A stretch of DNA of 64,000 bases from Rhizobium leguminosarum (GCF_004123835.1 NZ_MZMU01000003.1:744001-808000), one strand, 5' to 3'. Counted from the stretch's first letter, positions 36,334 to 45,832 are shown. Notes: a model not told the origin generated them from the sequence alone. Numbers and translations: made by a program.

Positions 36334-37764
36334 TCACGGATCGAGGCTGACCACTTTTCCCGGGTTCATGATATCGGCTGGGTCGAAGGCGCGCTTGATG
36401 CGGCGCATCAGCTCGATTTCGATTGCCGGGCGGATCGCCGCCAGTTCGTCGCGCTTCAGCTGACCGATGCCGTGCTCGGCCGAGATCGAGCCGCCATGGG
36501 CAAGCACCAGTCCATGCACGATATGGTTCATCTCATGCCAGCGGGCAATGAAGGCATCCTTGTCGGCGCCGACCGGTTGAGAAATATTGTAATGAATATT
36601 GCCGTCGCCCATGTGGCCGAAGGCGCAGATGCGGGCGCCCGGCATGGCCGCCATCACCGCTTCTTCGGCCTCGGCCATGAAATGCGGGATCTTCGACACG
36701 GGCACGGACACATCGTGCTTGATCGACCCGCCTTCCGGCTTCTGCGCATCCGACATGCTCTCGCGCATGTGCCAGAGCGCCTTCTGCTGCGCCACGGATG
36801 AGGCGATTGCGGCATCCAGCACCAGCCCGGCCTCGAAGCCCTGTTCGAGCACGCCATTCATCATCCGCTCCGCCGTCTCGGCCGAATCCGACGTCGAAAT
36901 ATCGATCAGCACGTACCAGGGATAGGCGGCCTCCAGCGGATCGCGCACGCCGTCGATGTGGCGCGTGGTAATCTCGACGCCGAAACGCGGCATCAGCTCG
37001 AAACCGGTGAGCGAGGCGCCGCAGAGGCTGGAGGCCAGGTTGAAGAGGGCAAGGGCATCGGTCACCGAATTCAGGCCGGCGAAGGCCACCTGATGGCCGA
37101 GCGGCTGGGGAAAGAGCTTCAGCACCGCGCCGGTGATGATGCCGAGCGTGCCCTCGGCGCCGATGAAGAGATCGCGCAGGTCGTAGCCAGTATTGTCCTT
37201 CTTCAGGCGGCGTAAGCCGTCCCAGATCTCCCCGGTCGGCAGCACCACTTCGAGGCCGAGGCAGAGCTGACGAATATTGCCATAGGCAAGCACGGCCGTT
37301 CCGCCGGCATTGGTGGAAAGGTTGCCACCGATGCGGCAGGAGCCCTCCGAGCCGAGCGACAGGGGAAACAGCCGCCCATGCGCCTCGGCCGCCTTTTGCA
37401 CCTCGGCAAGGATGGCGCCGCCGTCTGCCACCAGCACGTTCGCCACCGGATCGACATCGCGGATCCTGTTCATGCGCTCGAGCGACAGGATGACATCGGA
37501 CTCGCCCTGACGCGGTGTCTGGCCGCCGACGAGGCCGGTATTGCCGGTCTGCGGCACGATCGCCGTTCCGGTCTCCGTCGCAAGCTTCATGATCGCCGAG
37601 ACTTCTTCGACCGAACCGGGTTTCAAGAGGAGAGGGGAGGAGCCGTGATAGAGCCCGCGGTTTTCGATCAGATGCGGCGCAAGGTCGGCCTCGCTGCGAA
37701 GCGCGTACTTGTCGCCGACGATCGCAATAAAGCGGTCGAGATCCTCGCTGGAAATGCTGCTCAT
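36334..37764 (-). CDS. FAD-linked oxidase (D-2-hydroxyacid dehydrogenase-like, GlcD/DLD group)
   Basis: A 476-residue flavoprotein. The FAD-binding PCMH domain has VPQTGNTGLVGGQTPRQGES and GSCRIGGNLSTNAGGTAVLA, and the C-terminal FAD-oxidase domain has the end HGIGQLKRDELAAIRP and GHMGDGNIHYNISQP. The group covers D-lactate, glycolate and D-2-hydroxyglutarate dehydrogenases; the histidines of the metal site (GHMGDGNIHYN, EHGIG) suggest the D2HGDH/DLD subgroup. It lies 32 bases after tsaC on the same strand, so the two are probably cotranscribed. Exact substrate uncertain. Confidence 0.88.
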   Translation of the reverse strand: MSSISSEDLDRFIAIVGDKYALRSEADLAPHLIENRGLYHGSSPLLLKPGSVEEVSAIMKLATETGTAIVPQTGNTGLVGGQTPRQGESDVILSLERMNRIRDVDPVANVLVADGGAILAEVQKAAEAHGRLFPLSLGSEGSCRIGGNLSTNAGGTAVLAYGNIRQLCLGLEVVLPTGEIWDGLRRLKKDNTGYDLRDLFIGAEGTLGIITGAVLKLFPQPLGHQVAFAGLNSVTDALALFNLASSLCGASLTGFELMPRFGVEITTRHIDGVRDPLEAAYPWYVLIDISTSDSAETAERMMNGVLEQGFEAGLVLDAAIASSVAQQKALWHMRESMSDAQKPEGGSIKHDVSVPVSKIPHFMAEAEEAVMAAMPGARICAFGHMGDGNIHYNISQPVGADKDAFIARWHEMNHIVHGLVLAHGGSISAEHGIGQLKRDELAAIRPAIEIELMRRIKRAFDPADIMNPGKVVSLDP

Positions 37765-37796
37765 CGGGCTCGATTCTCCATCCTGTTCCTGGTCCT

Positions 37797-38771
37797 TCAG
37801 TCGCGGGGTGCGGCTGCCCGCTGCAGGCGGTCGTTGATCGCCTCGCCCAGCCCCTCCTCGGGAATCGGCGAAAAGGCAATGCTCCGGGCGCCGCTGGCAT
37901 CTGCCCGCTTGATATAGTCGAAAAGATTGGCGGCTGCCTCTGCCAGGTCGCCGCGCGGGCTGAGATCGAGGACGATCCGTGCACTGTCCGCGCCGGAGAC
38001 CGCAGCGCTGCCGAAGGCGATCAGCGCTTCGCCGGGTTCGACTGCCGTTGCATTGAGGCGCACGGAAGCACCCGGCGCGTAATGCGAGGCGAGCATGCCC
38101 GGCGCCTCGATGGCCGCCGATGCCGCCTTCGCACGCAGCAGCGGTTGGCCTGCAATGCGTTCGATCTCGCGCGCCGCCAGTCCACCCGGCCGAAGCAGCC
38201 TGAGTTGGCCGCCCTCTGCCTTGACGATCGTCGATTCGACGCCGACGGCGCTTGGGCCCGCATCGAGGATCAGCGGGATTTTCGCCCCGAGATCGGCTTC
38301 GACATGGGCGGCACTCGTGGCGCTGACCCCGCCTGAGGTATTGGCGCTGGGGGCTGCAAGCGGCCGTCCGAAGGCGCCGATCAAAGCGCCTGCAAACCCC
38401 TTCGGCACGCGGATGCCGACGCTGTCGAGCCCGGCAGTCGCCAGCGAATGGATCGGACTTTCCCGCTTCAGCGGCAGCACGAGTGTCAGCGGACCGGGCC
38501 AGAAGGCTGCAGCGAGCGCCCGCGAGACCGGGTCGAACTCGGCATATTCTTCCGCCATCGCGAGATCGGCCATATGGCAGATCAGCGGGTTGAAGCGCGG
38601 CCGTCCCTTTGTCTCGTAGATGCGGGTGATGGCCAAAGGATTGGTGGCGTCGGCTGCCAGGCCGTAGACGGTCTCCGTCGGGATGGCGATGGCAAAGCCG
38701 TCGGCAAGAGCGGCTGAGGCCGCCACGAGCGCTGCCTGCCTGTCTGCCTCTATGTCGATCGTGAGTGCCAT
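37797..38771 (-). CDS. L-threonylcarbamoyladenylate synthase (TsaC/Sua5)
   Basis: A 324-residue Sua5-type enzyme making threonylcarbamoyl-AMP for t6A37 in ANN-decoding tRNAs. The YrdC domain has IAIPTETVYGLAADATNP, KGRPRFNPLICHMADL, and AAPSANTSGGVSATSAAHV; the additional Sua5 C-terminal domain starts after about residue 200 (APGMLASHYAPGASVRL). ATG at 38771 is chosen since it opens the conserved domain; an extension to 38825 is possible. Downstream, 32 bases away, is the FAD oxidase gene. Confidence 0.93.
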   Translation of the reverse strand: MALTIDIEADRQAALVAASAALADGFAIAIPTETVYGLAADATNPLAITRIYETKGRPRFNPLICHMADLAMAEEYAEFDPVSRALAAAFWPGPLTLVLPLKRESPIHSLATAGLDSVGIRVPKGFAGALIGAFGRPLAAPSANTSGGVSATSAAHVEADLGAKIPLILDAGPSAVGVESTIVKAEGGQLRLLRPGGLAAREIERIAGQPLLRAKAASAAIEAPGMLASHYAPGASVRLNATAVEPGEALIAFGSAAVSGADSARIVLDLSPRGDLAEAAANLFDYIKRADASGARSIAFSPIPEEGLGEAINDRLQRAAAPRD

Positions 38772-38840
38772 GTCCTGCCCGTGTTCGTCCCGGCAGTCAT
38801 TAGGCTTTCCGCCGCCTGCGATCAATCGCGTTGTTCATCT

Positions 38841-38915
38841 ATGCATGTCGCCCGAAACTGTGCAGCGGTTTTGGGACCACGACATGCATCAAGCAAGGAC
38901 CGCGTCGCAGCTTTA
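38841..38915. repeat. Palindromic repeat (family B)
   Basis: ATGCATGTCG (38841-38850) and CGACATGCAT (38880-38889) are perfect inverted ends around a core GAAACTGTGCAGCGGTTTTG that resembles the core of family A. A tail CGCGTCGCAGCTTTAGAG runs to the 3' end of the next minus-strand gene. Confidence 0.85.
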
Positions 38916-39521
38916 GAGTTGCCGGATGATTTCGCGCAGCTGTTCGTTGCGGGCGCCGAGCAGCAGGATGTTGCGGATCGCCGCCTGCGGATCATGCGTG
39001 CGGAAGAGCAGGCCGTTGCCGCGCACCGACCGGTCGATGGTCATCTTTTCCGCGGACCCCTCGCCGGGTTTGATCGCGACGGCGAAATACATGCGGGAAT
39101 AACCGACATCGATGCGCTCGAAGAAATTGTCGTTCTCGCCGATGTCGGAATAGAAATTGGAGATGTAGAAGGCCCAGCTCACCTCTTCGTAATGGGCGAA
39201 TTTCGTCCGCGCGGCGGTGACGTGGCAATAGCCGAGATGCGGGCTGTCCTCCAGCGTCCGGTGAAAGATCATCTTCGGAAACTGGATCGAGTGGTGAAAG
39301 CCGTTGATGTGCTGATGCGTCTTTTCGCCGGCGACCTGCAGCTTGCGGCCGGTCTTTGCCGCGACCTCATCATGGCTGAAATAGCGTTTTTCCTCGGCCA
39401 GCCAGTGCCGCCGCTCGCGGGGGATGCGACCAGTGCGCAAAAATTCGGAATGCGCGGCAATCAGCTGCGGCTCTTGCAGTTTACTTGCTTCTTTCGCGTC
39501 GAAATAACGGAGTCTGGCCAT
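38913..39521 (-). CDS. Conserved rhizobial hypothetical protein (probably DUF6656)
   Basis: A 202-residue cytoplasmic protein beginning MARLRYFDAKEASKLQEPQL. Distinct stretches are RIPRERRHWLAEEKRYFSH, HQHINGFHHSIQFPKMIFHR and HYEEVSWAFYISNFYSDIGE, with several histidines. I think NCBI calls this family DUF6656, but this is a recollection. It is monocistronic by position; the stop lies within repeat family B. No role can be assigned. Confidence 0.7.
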   Translation of the reverse strand: MARLRYFDAKEASKLQEPQLIAAHSEFLRTGRIPRERRHWLAEEKRYFSHDEVAAKTGRKLQVAGEKTHQHINGFHHSIQFPKMIFHRTLEDSPHLGYCHVTAARTKFAHYEEVSWAFYISNFYSDIGENDNFFERIDVGYSRMYFAVAIKPGEGSAEKMTIDRSVRGNGLLFRTHDPQAAIRNILLLGARNEQLREIIRQL

Positions 39522-39933
39522 GGTTCGCGTTCTTCGGTCCGTCTGAATTCGCAGCAGGATAGGACCGTATGCTTAAGGCGATGTTAAAAAATCGCCCCGC
39601 CACCGGCCGGCTGGGAGGCCAAATGCCGGCAGATGTCGCAAACGCGACTGACATCGATATCAGGCAGCCGACCTCTTTGCGGAGCGGGTCTTTACGCCAT
39701 GTCGCAATTGACGATAATTGCCCGGAGAGTCGGGCGATGTCATCGACCGGGATCGGCAGCTTGCGGCTTGCCGCATCCTGTCGTCAATTTCGAAGCCGAT
39801 GTCGCATTACAACCAAGCGGCAGCCATGCTCGGTGATTTAATGGCGCCATGAACAATTCTCCCGAAGGAGAAGGAAGCGGGCGCGCTTCCGCCGGCCTTC
39901 TTGCCGGAAGGCGGCAGCCGGGTGCACGAGGAC
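39522..39933. other. 412-base upstream region of the Rieske oxygenase gene
   Basis: Contains no credible gene. TGTCGCA recurs three times in the same orientation, at 39634, 39700 and 39800. This is a candidate set of regulator sites for the oxygenase gene; regulator unknown. Confidence 0.35.
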
Positions 39934-41184
39934 ATGAAGATGGATATTCGCAGCAACGTTTTGCGTCAGCTCAAGAGCCGCCGTGAGGGCTTCAGCCTCG
40001 AACAGCCGTTCTATATCGACGAGGATTATTTCCAGCTCGACATGGAAATGATCTATTATCGCGACTGGCTGTTCATCGGCCATGATTGCGAGCTGCCGAA
40101 GCCGGGAGCCTATTTCACCGTCCAGATCGGCAGCTATCCTGTCGTCATCGTCCGCGGCCGCGACAATGTCATCCGTGCCTTCCACAACAGCTGCCGCCAT
40201 CGCGGCTCGCGCGTCTGCACCAAGGAGCACGGCTCCTCCGTACGTCTCGTCTGTCCCTATCATCAGTGGACCTATGATCTCGACGGCAAGCTCGCCTTCG
40301 CCCGCCACATGGGCGACGATTTCGACAAGACGGGCTTCAACCTGAAGCCCGTCCATTGCGAAATCGTCGCTGGCTATGTCTTCATCTGCCTTGCCAATAC
40401 CGCCCCGGATTTCCAGCCGGTGCGCGACAAGATCGAACCCTATGTCGCGCCGCACCGGATCAGTCAGAGCAAGGTCGCTTTCCAGAGCACGATCATCGAG
40501 AAGGGCAACTGGAAGCTTGTCTGGGAAAACAATCGCGAGTGCTATCACTGTGCCGCCAATCACCCCGAACTCTGCCGCACCTATCCAGAGGCTCCGAGTG
40601 TCACCGGCACGGATGGCGGCGCCGACGATCCCGAGATCGCCGGTCACTGGGCGCGCTGCGAGGCGGCCGGCCTGCCGAGCAAGTTCCAGATTTCGCCGGA
40701 CGGTCAGTTCCGCACCGCCCGCATGCCGCTGATCGAGGATGCCGAGAGCTACACCATGTCGGGCAAGCGCGCCGTCAAGCGCCCGCTCTCCGACGATATC
40801 TCGATCGGCCATATCGGCACCATGCTGCTCTTCCACTACCCGACGACGTGGAACCACCTGCTCGGCGACCACGCCATCTCCTTCCGGGTGTTGCCGCTCA
40901 GCGCCAATGAGACGGCGGTGACGACCAAGTGGCTTGTCCACAAGGATGCCGTCGAAGGCGTGGATTACAATCTCGAGGAACTGACCCACGTCTGGACCGA
41001 GACCAACGATCAAGATCGCCGTATTGTCGAGGAAAACGCCTTCGGCATCCACTCGCCCGCCTATGAGCCCGGCCCCTATTCCTCCCTGCACGAGGGCGGC
41101 GTCATGCAGTTCCTCGAATGGTATTCGAACTTCATGGTGAACCGCCTGCAGGGCGATCAGGCGAAAATCTCTGCCGTTGCCTGA
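39934..41184 (+). CDS. Rieske aromatic-ring-hydroxylating-type oxygenase alpha subunit (GbcA-like)
   Basis: A 416-residue Rieske non-heme iron oxygenase. The [2Fe-2S] Rieske ligands are in CRHRGSRVC and VCPYHQWTYD (CxH...CxxH). The mononuclear iron site is NNRECYHCAANHPELC with a downstream Asp. The motif NRECYHCAANHPEL is typical of GbcA/stachydrine-type N-demethylases, which remove methyl groups from glycine betaine or related osmolytes. The usual reductase partner (GbcB) is not adjacent. GAGG precedes the ATG at 39934 at good spacing; the frame is open to 39901. Substrate is inferred from similarity. Confidence 0.87.
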   Translation: MKMDIRSNVLRQLKSRREGFSLEQPFYIDEDYFQLDMEMIYYRDWLFIGHDCELPKPGAYFTVQIGSYPVVIVRGRDNVIRAFHNSCRHRGSRVCTKEHGSSVRLVCPYHQWTYDLDGKLAFARHMGDDFDKTGFNLKPVHCEIVAGYVFICLANTAPDFQPVRDKIEPYVAPHRISQSKVAFQSTIIEKGNWKLVWENNRECYHCAANHPELCRTYPEAPSVTGTDGGADDPEIAGHWARCEAAGLPSKFQISPDGQFRTARMPLIEDAESYTMSGKRAVKRPLSDDISIGHIGTMLLFHYPTTWNHLLGDHAISFRVLPLSANETAVTTKWLVHKDAVEGVDYNLEELTHVWTETNDQDRRIVEENAFGIHSPAYEPGPYSSLHEGGVMQFLEWYSNFMVNRLQGDQAKISAVA

Positions 41185-41328
41185 TCGCATCGCCGGCGCC
41201 GGTTAATCTCCGGTTCAGTTCAGACTCGCTAAAAGGGAAAGCAGCCGGCCCCGGCCGCTTTTGGAACCATTCGGGCGCGAAAGTGTTGCTGGGCAGGCGG
41301 TGATCGCTGTTGAATGGGAGTTGAAGCA

Positions 41329-41832
41329 ATGATCGGGCTGAGAAACAAAATTGCGACCGCAGTTCTGGCTGCCGCCGTGGTGCTGACGGGCTTTGCGCCG
41401 TCGCAGGCAATCCAGATGCCCACCGCCCCGCAGGTGGAAAAATCCTCTGCCGTCGAGAACGTTCAGGACCGCCGCTACTATCGCCCCGGTTACCGGCCCG
41501 GCTATCGCCCCGGCGCCTATTATCGTCCTGGATACCGCCCCGCTTATCGCCCGGCCTATCGGCCCGGCTGGTACGGCGGCTATCGCGGATATTCCTATCA
41601 CCGCCCGGGATACCGCCGTTATAACGGCTACTGGTATCCGCTCGCCGCCTTCGGCGCCGGCGCGGTCATCGGCGGCGCCATTGTCGCGCAGCCGCGTTAC
41701 GTTGCGCCTGCGCCCCGCATGGGTTCGAGCCACGTCGCCTGGTGCGCCAACCGCTACAGGTCCTATCGCGCCTACGACAACACGTTCCAACCCTATAACG
41801 GCCCGCGCCAGCAGTGCTATTCGCCGTATTGA
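41329..41832 (+). CDS. BA14K-family exported protein with YRPG repeats
   Basis: A 167-residue protein starting at 41329 with a GGGAG ribosome site. The signal peptide is [20 protein letters not shown]. Residues 49-90 are a tyrosine/arginine/proline-rich repeat ([20 protein letters not shown]) followed by one membrane-like Gly/Ala segment ([13 protein letters not shown]). The C-terminus [20 protein letters not shown] is the BA14K lectin-like signature, named after an immunoreactive Brucella protein. Probably an outer envelope or periplasmic protein. Confidence 0.9.
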   Translation: MIGLRNKIATAVLAAAVVLTGFAPSQAIQMPTAPQVEKSSAVENVQDRRYYRPGYRPGYRPGAYYRPGYRPAYRPAYRPGWYGGYRGYSYHRPGYRRYNGYWYPLAAFGAGAVIGGAIVAQPRYVAPAPRMGSSHVAWCANRYRSYRAYDNTFQPYNGPRQQCYSPY

Positions 41833-41947
41833 GGCTGGGCATAGGAGGCGCGACGCGCCTCCGATCGCTAAGTGTCAACGCAGCGTGATGCCATAGGCGC
41901 AACGCCATTCCATTCGTTGCGTCGGCGGCGAGTTCGGCCGGAACGTA

Positions 41948-42014
41948 ACCCCACCCTCCATCAGCCGCGGGCATGGATCCTCGGGTCGGGCCTGAGGATG
42001 ACGGAGGGTGGGGT
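41948..42014. repeat. Nested inverted repeat between BA14K and zntB genes
   Basis: ACCCCACCCTCC (41948-41959) and GGAGGGTGGGGT (42003-42014) pair perfectly; within, ATCCTC and GAGGAT form a second stem. It looks like the alphaproteobacterial short repeat found around convergent genes and could be a bidirectional terminator. The rest of the 251-base gap has no gene. Confidence 0.8.
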
Positions 42015-42083
42015 GAGCTTCTGGAGCAAGTACCGCGACGTGTGGGGAATGCGCCTCCCCGACAGTGACGACGAACCTTCACC

Positions 42084-43079
42084 TCAAAGAATATCCACCC
42101 GCCTCAGCAACCACCAGGCAAGCGCGACGGAGGCGACGATGAGGACGACGGCGTATTCGGTGCCGTAGTCGCCGACGGCGAAGGGTAGGTTTGCGGTGTT
42201 CATGCCGAAGAAACCGGTCACCAAGGTCGGCGGTAGCAGGAAGGCCGTCATGATCGACAGCAGATAGAGGTGGCGGTTGGTTTCGGAGGATTGCTTCGAA
42301 TCGATTTCTTCGTGCAGCAGGCGTGCCCGGTCCTGCAGCGCATAGATATCGTGGTCGACCGTTTCCAGCCGGCTCGTCAGCCGCCGCGCCACATCGTCGA
42401 AGCCGAAGGGCATCTCGTCGTCGTCGGCCGCCGCCGCCCGGCGCATCAGCGCCAGCACGGTGCGCAGATGCCGATGCAGCCTGACCACGGTGCGCCGCAC
42501 CGGCGCCAGGCGCCGGCGTTCATCGCGCTGCGCGCTGTCGTAGACGATGTCCTCGATCTGGTTCAGTTCTTCGGTGAGCTCGATGACGATCGCAATCAGC
42601 GTGCGCTGGAATTCGATCACCAGCAGTTCGAAGAGATCGACCGGCCGCGAGAATTTGCCAGGATTCTTATCGATCAGCGCCCGCGCCCGTTCGAGGCTGC
42701 GCAGCGGCTGCAGTCTTGTGGTGATGATGAAGCGGTCGGACATGGCGAAATGCAGCCAGCCGAGATTGTTGGTATCCTGGGCGAAATCGCGCTGGCAATC
42801 GACGAGCGTGCCATAGAGCATCTGTTCGTCGACGGTGATGGCCGCATGCGTATCCCGCGTCGTCAGCGCCGATTTCGCGTCCTCCGTCAGCCCCTCCAGC
42901 GTATCGAGCAAGGCCGGCACGCGGGCGTCGACAAGGTTGAGGTGCAGCCAGTAGAAACAGTTGTCGGCGGTCAGTTCCGCCACCGTCGCACTGTTGTTCA
43001 GCCGCACCGCAGTCTTTTCGTCGGGCGAGAAGCGATAGGCCCAGACGAAACCGGGTATGTTGACGGGCAATGTATCCAT
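42084..43079 (-). CDS. zntB: CorA-family zinc transporter ZntB
   Basis: A 331-residue CorA-superfamily transporter. The long cytoplasmic helical part (SRLETVDHDIYALQDRARLL) leads to two C-terminal transmembrane helices, with the GMN selectivity motif in VTGFFGMNTANLPFAVGDYG, typical of ZntB rather than magnesium CorA (YGMNF). ATG at 43079 is used; upstream residues are not conserved. ZntB moves Zn2+ across the inner membrane. Confidence 0.9.
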   Translation of the reverse strand: MDTLPVNIPGFVWAYRFSPDEKTAVRLNNSATVAELTADNCFYWLHLNLVDARVPALLDTLEGLTEDAKSALTTRDTHAAITVDEQMLYGTLVDCQRDFAQDTNNLGWLHFAMSDRFIITTRLQPLRSLERARALIDKNPGKFSRPVDLFELLVIEFQRTLIAIVIELTEELNQIEDIVYDSAQRDERRRLAPVRRTVVRLHRHLRTVLALMRRAAAADDDEMPFGFDDVARRLTSRLETVDHDIYALQDRARLLHEEIDSKQSSETNRHLYLLSIMTAFLLPPTLVTGFFGMNTANLPFAVGDYGTEYAVVLIVASVALAWWLLRRVDIL

Positions 43080-43288
43080 TGGTCGCCGATCCTTTGCGAA
43101 GGCGATATCATTCCTTAAAGTGTCTCCATGACGTCTATTTATGCAACGGTGCAAGTGCAAAGCGACATCTCGGCCAAACTATCGCACGACCACCAAAGAA
43201 ATCGAAATTGACGTTTACGTAAAAATCAATTAGCCCTTGCCTCGGAGGGGCTTTGCCGCGCGCGAGGCCGGTCTGCGGAGGAAAAACC

Positions 43289-45067
43289 ATGTACAAGGCG
43301 CCCGTCGAGGAAATCGCGTTCACGTTGAAGCATGTCGCGGGCATGGGCGAGGCGATTTCAACAGGCCTTCTCGGCGATCTCGGCGAGGATCTGGTCGACG
43401 CCATTCTCGCCGAGGCGGGACGTTTTGCCACAGAGGAAGTGGCGCCGCTTGCCGAAATCGGCGATCGCCAGGGCGCCCGCCTGATCGATGGCGAGGTCAG
43501 GCTGCCGGATGGCTGGCGCGATCTCTATCGCCATTGGATTGCCGGCGGCTGGAACGGCCTGACGGCTCCCGAGGCTTTCGGCGGCCAGGCCATGCCGCAT
43601 ATGCTGAATGTCGCAGCACTCGAAATGTGGAATTCCGGTTCCATGGCCTTTGCGCTCGCCCCGACCCTGACGATGGGCGCCATCGAGGCGGTCAGCGCCC
43701 ATGGCAGCGCTGCGTTGAAAGACAAATATCTGGAAAAGATGGTCTCCGGCGAATGGACCGGCACGATGAACCTGACCGAGCCGCATGCCGGCTCCGATCT
43801 CGGGGTGCTGAAAGCCCGCGCCGAGCGCCGCGACGACGGCAGCTACCGCCTCTTCGGCCAGAAGATCTTCATCACCTGGGGCGAACATGACGCGGCCGAC
43901 AATATCATCCATCTGGTGCTGGCCCGCCTGCCGGATGCGCCGGCCGGTACACGCGGCATCTCACTCTTCCTGGTGCCGAAATTCCTGGTGAACGACGACG
44001 GCTCGCTTGGGCCCCGCAACGATCTGTTCTGCCATTCGCTGGAGCACAAGCTCGGCATCCATGGTTCGCCGACCTGCACGATGATCTACGGCGACGGAAA
44101 ATTCGGCGGTGAAAAGGGCGCTGTGGGCTGGCTGGTCGGCGAGGAGAACAAGGGGCTCGCCTGCATGTTCACGATGATGAACAATGCCCGCCTTGCCGTC
44201 GGCATGCAGGGCGTGGCGATCGCGGAGGCGGCCACCCAGAAGGCGCTCGCCTATGCCAAGGAACGCACCCAGGGCAGGGCGCCGGGCGCAAGCGGCGCCG
44301 GCATGAGCCCGATCGTCGAACATCCCGATGTCGCCCGCATGCTCCTCACCATGAAGGCGCTGACGCAAGGGGCACGCGCCATTTCCTATGCCTGCGCCCA
44401 TGCGATCGACATGTCGCACCGGGCAGGTGACACCAACCGCCACTGGCAGGAGCGCGCCGCCTTGCTGACGCCGATTGCCAAATCCTTTTCGACCGATGCC
44501 GGCGTCGACGTCGCCTCGCTCGGCATCCAGGTGCATGGCGGCATGGGCTTCATCGAGGAGACGGGCGCGGCGCGTTATCTCCGCGATGCCCGCATCGCCC
44601 CGATTTACGAGGGCACCAATGGCATCCAGGCGATCGACCTCGTCACCCGCAAACTGCCGCTTTCCGGCGGCGATCAGGTGAAGGGCTTCATCACCGAGCT
44701 TAAGCAGATCGCCGACGGCGTCCGCCGCTCCAATCTCGATGGTTTCGGCGAGACCGCTGTGAGGCTCGACGTTGCGATCGCCGATCTCGAGCAGGCAACC
44801 GCCTGGCTGATAAAGACGCTTGCCGAGAACAGGACCGCCGAGGCGCTCTCGGGTGCCACGCCCTATCAGCGCCTGTTCGGCCTCGTGCTCACCGGCTGTT
44901 ATCTTGCCAAGGGCGCTCTCGCCGAGGGAGCCGATGGGGCAGGTGAAAACCGCATCGCGCTCTGCCGCTTCGCCGCCGAAAACCTGCTGGCCGAAACCGC
45001 AGCCCTTCGCGACCGGGTCGTCAATGGCGCAGCAAGCCTTGCCGCCGCCCGCATCCTGCTTGCCTGA
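43289..45067 (+). CDS. Acyl-CoA dehydrogenase with extra C-terminal domain (about 600 residues)
   Basis: A 592-residue flavoprotein. The N-terminus YKAPVEEIAFTLKHVAGMGE is typical of the long DmdC/AidB-like group; FAD/acyl-CoA-binding parts are GTMNLTEPHAGSDLGVLKAR and GIQVHGGMGFIEETGAARYL, and the catalytic base lies near IYEGTNGIQAIDL. A C-terminal acyl-CoA dehydrogenase C domain follows. CGGAGG lies 8 bases before the ATG at 43289. A crotonase gene follows after 9 bases, so the pair forms a fatty-acid or methylmercaptopropionyl-CoA-like breakdown module. Acyl substrate unknown. Confidence 0.92.
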   Translation: MYKAPVEEIAFTLKHVAGMGEAISTGLLGDLGEDLVDAILAEAGRFATEEVAPLAEIGDRQGARLIDGEVRLPDGWRDLYRHWIAGGWNGLTAPEAFGGQAMPHMLNVAALEMWNSGSMAFALAPTLTMGAIEAVSAHGSAALKDKYLEKMVSGEWTGTMNLTEPHAGSDLGVLKARAERRDDGSYRLFGQKIFITWGEHDAADNIIHLVLARLPDAPAGTRGISLFLVPKFLVNDDGSLGPRNDLFCHSLEHKLGIHGSPTCTMIYGDGKFGGEKGAVGWLVGEENKGLACMFTMMNNARLAVGMQGVAIAEAATQKALAYAKERTQGRAPGASGAGMSPIVEHPDVARMLLTMKALTQGARAISYACAHAIDMSHRAGDTNRHWQERAALLTPIAKSFSTDAGVDVASLGIQVHGGMGFIEETGAARYLRDARIAPIYEGTNGIQAIDLVTRKLPLSGGDQVKGFITELKQIADGVRRSNLDGFGETAVRLDVAIADLEQATAWLIKTLAENRTAEALSGATPYQRLFGLVLTGCYLAKGALAEGADGAGENRIALCRFAAENLLAETAALRDRVVNGAASLAAARILLA

Positions 45068-45076
45068 GGAGACCTT

Positions 45077-45832
45077 ATGACCGATCACATCATCGTCGAG
45101 CAGCCTTCCGCCCATCCCGGCGTCCAGTCTATCCGCTTCAATCGGCCGGAGAAGAAAAACGCCATCACCCGCGCCATGTACCGCACCATGGCCGATGCGC
45201 TGAATGCGGCCAACACAAATCCTGGCATCCGCGCCACCGCTTTGCTCGGCACCGAAGGCTGCTTTTCGGCCGGCAACGACATGAACGATTTTCTTGCTGC
45301 CGCGATGGGCGGCCGCGGCCTGGAGCAGGAAATCCTCGACTTCCTCTATGCGCTGGTGAATGCCGAAAAACCCGTCGTCTCGGGCGTCGACGGCCTTGCG
45401 ATCGGCATCGGCACGACGATCCATCTCCATTGCGACCTGACCATCGCATCCAGCCGCAGCCAGTTCCGCACACCCTTCGTCGATCTGGCGCTGGTGCCGG
45501 AGGCCGGTTCCAGCCTCGTCGCGCCGCGCCTGATGGGGCATCAGCGCGCCTTCGCCCTGCTGGCCGCCGGCGAAGCATTCTCAGCCGAGGAAGCGAAGGA
45601 AGCCGGCCTGGTCTGGAAGGTCGTTGAGTCAGGCGAGGTCGATGCCATGACGCTTGGCCTCGCCGCAAAGCTCGCCGCCAAGCCGCCGGAGGCGCTGCGC
45701 ATCGCCCGCGATCTCATTCGCGGCGATCGTGGCGAGATCATCGCCCGCATCGACGAGGAGGCCCGCTATTTCTCCGCGCGGCTGAAAAGTGCCGAGGCGC
45801 GGGCGGCCTTCGAAGCCTTCATGCGTCGCTGA
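45077..45832 (+). CDS. Enoyl-CoA hydratase/crotonase family protein
   Basis: A 251-residue crotonase. Oxyanion-hole glycines are in TEGCFSAGNDMNDF and VSGVDGLAIGIGTTIHLHCD; the active region continues FRTPFVDLALVPEAGSSLVA. Crotonases hydrate, isomerise or cleave CoA thioesters; a hydratase partner for the upstream acyl-CoA dehydrogenase (9-base gap) is the likely role. It lacks one of the paired catalytic glutamates in the classical position as far as I can see, so isomerase or thioesterase activity remains possible. Confidence 0.88.
   Translation: MTDHIIVEQPSAHPGVQSIRFNRPEKKNAITRAMYRTMADALNAANTNPGIRATALLGTEGCFSAGNDMNDFLAAAMGGRGLEQEILDFLYALVNAEKPVVSGVDGLAIGIGTTIHLHCDLTIASSRSQFRTPFVDLALVPEAGSSLVAPRLMGHQRAFALLAAGEAFSAEEAKEAGLVWKVVESGEVDAMTLGLAAKLAAKPPEALRIARDLIRGDRGEIIARIDEEARYFSARLKSAEARAAFEAFMRR

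Noticed and set aside
41500..41590. Tandem DNA repeat in the BA14K gene as a satellite element
   Set aside because: The repetition follows codons of a YRPG protein repeat inside a good gene, so it is coding.
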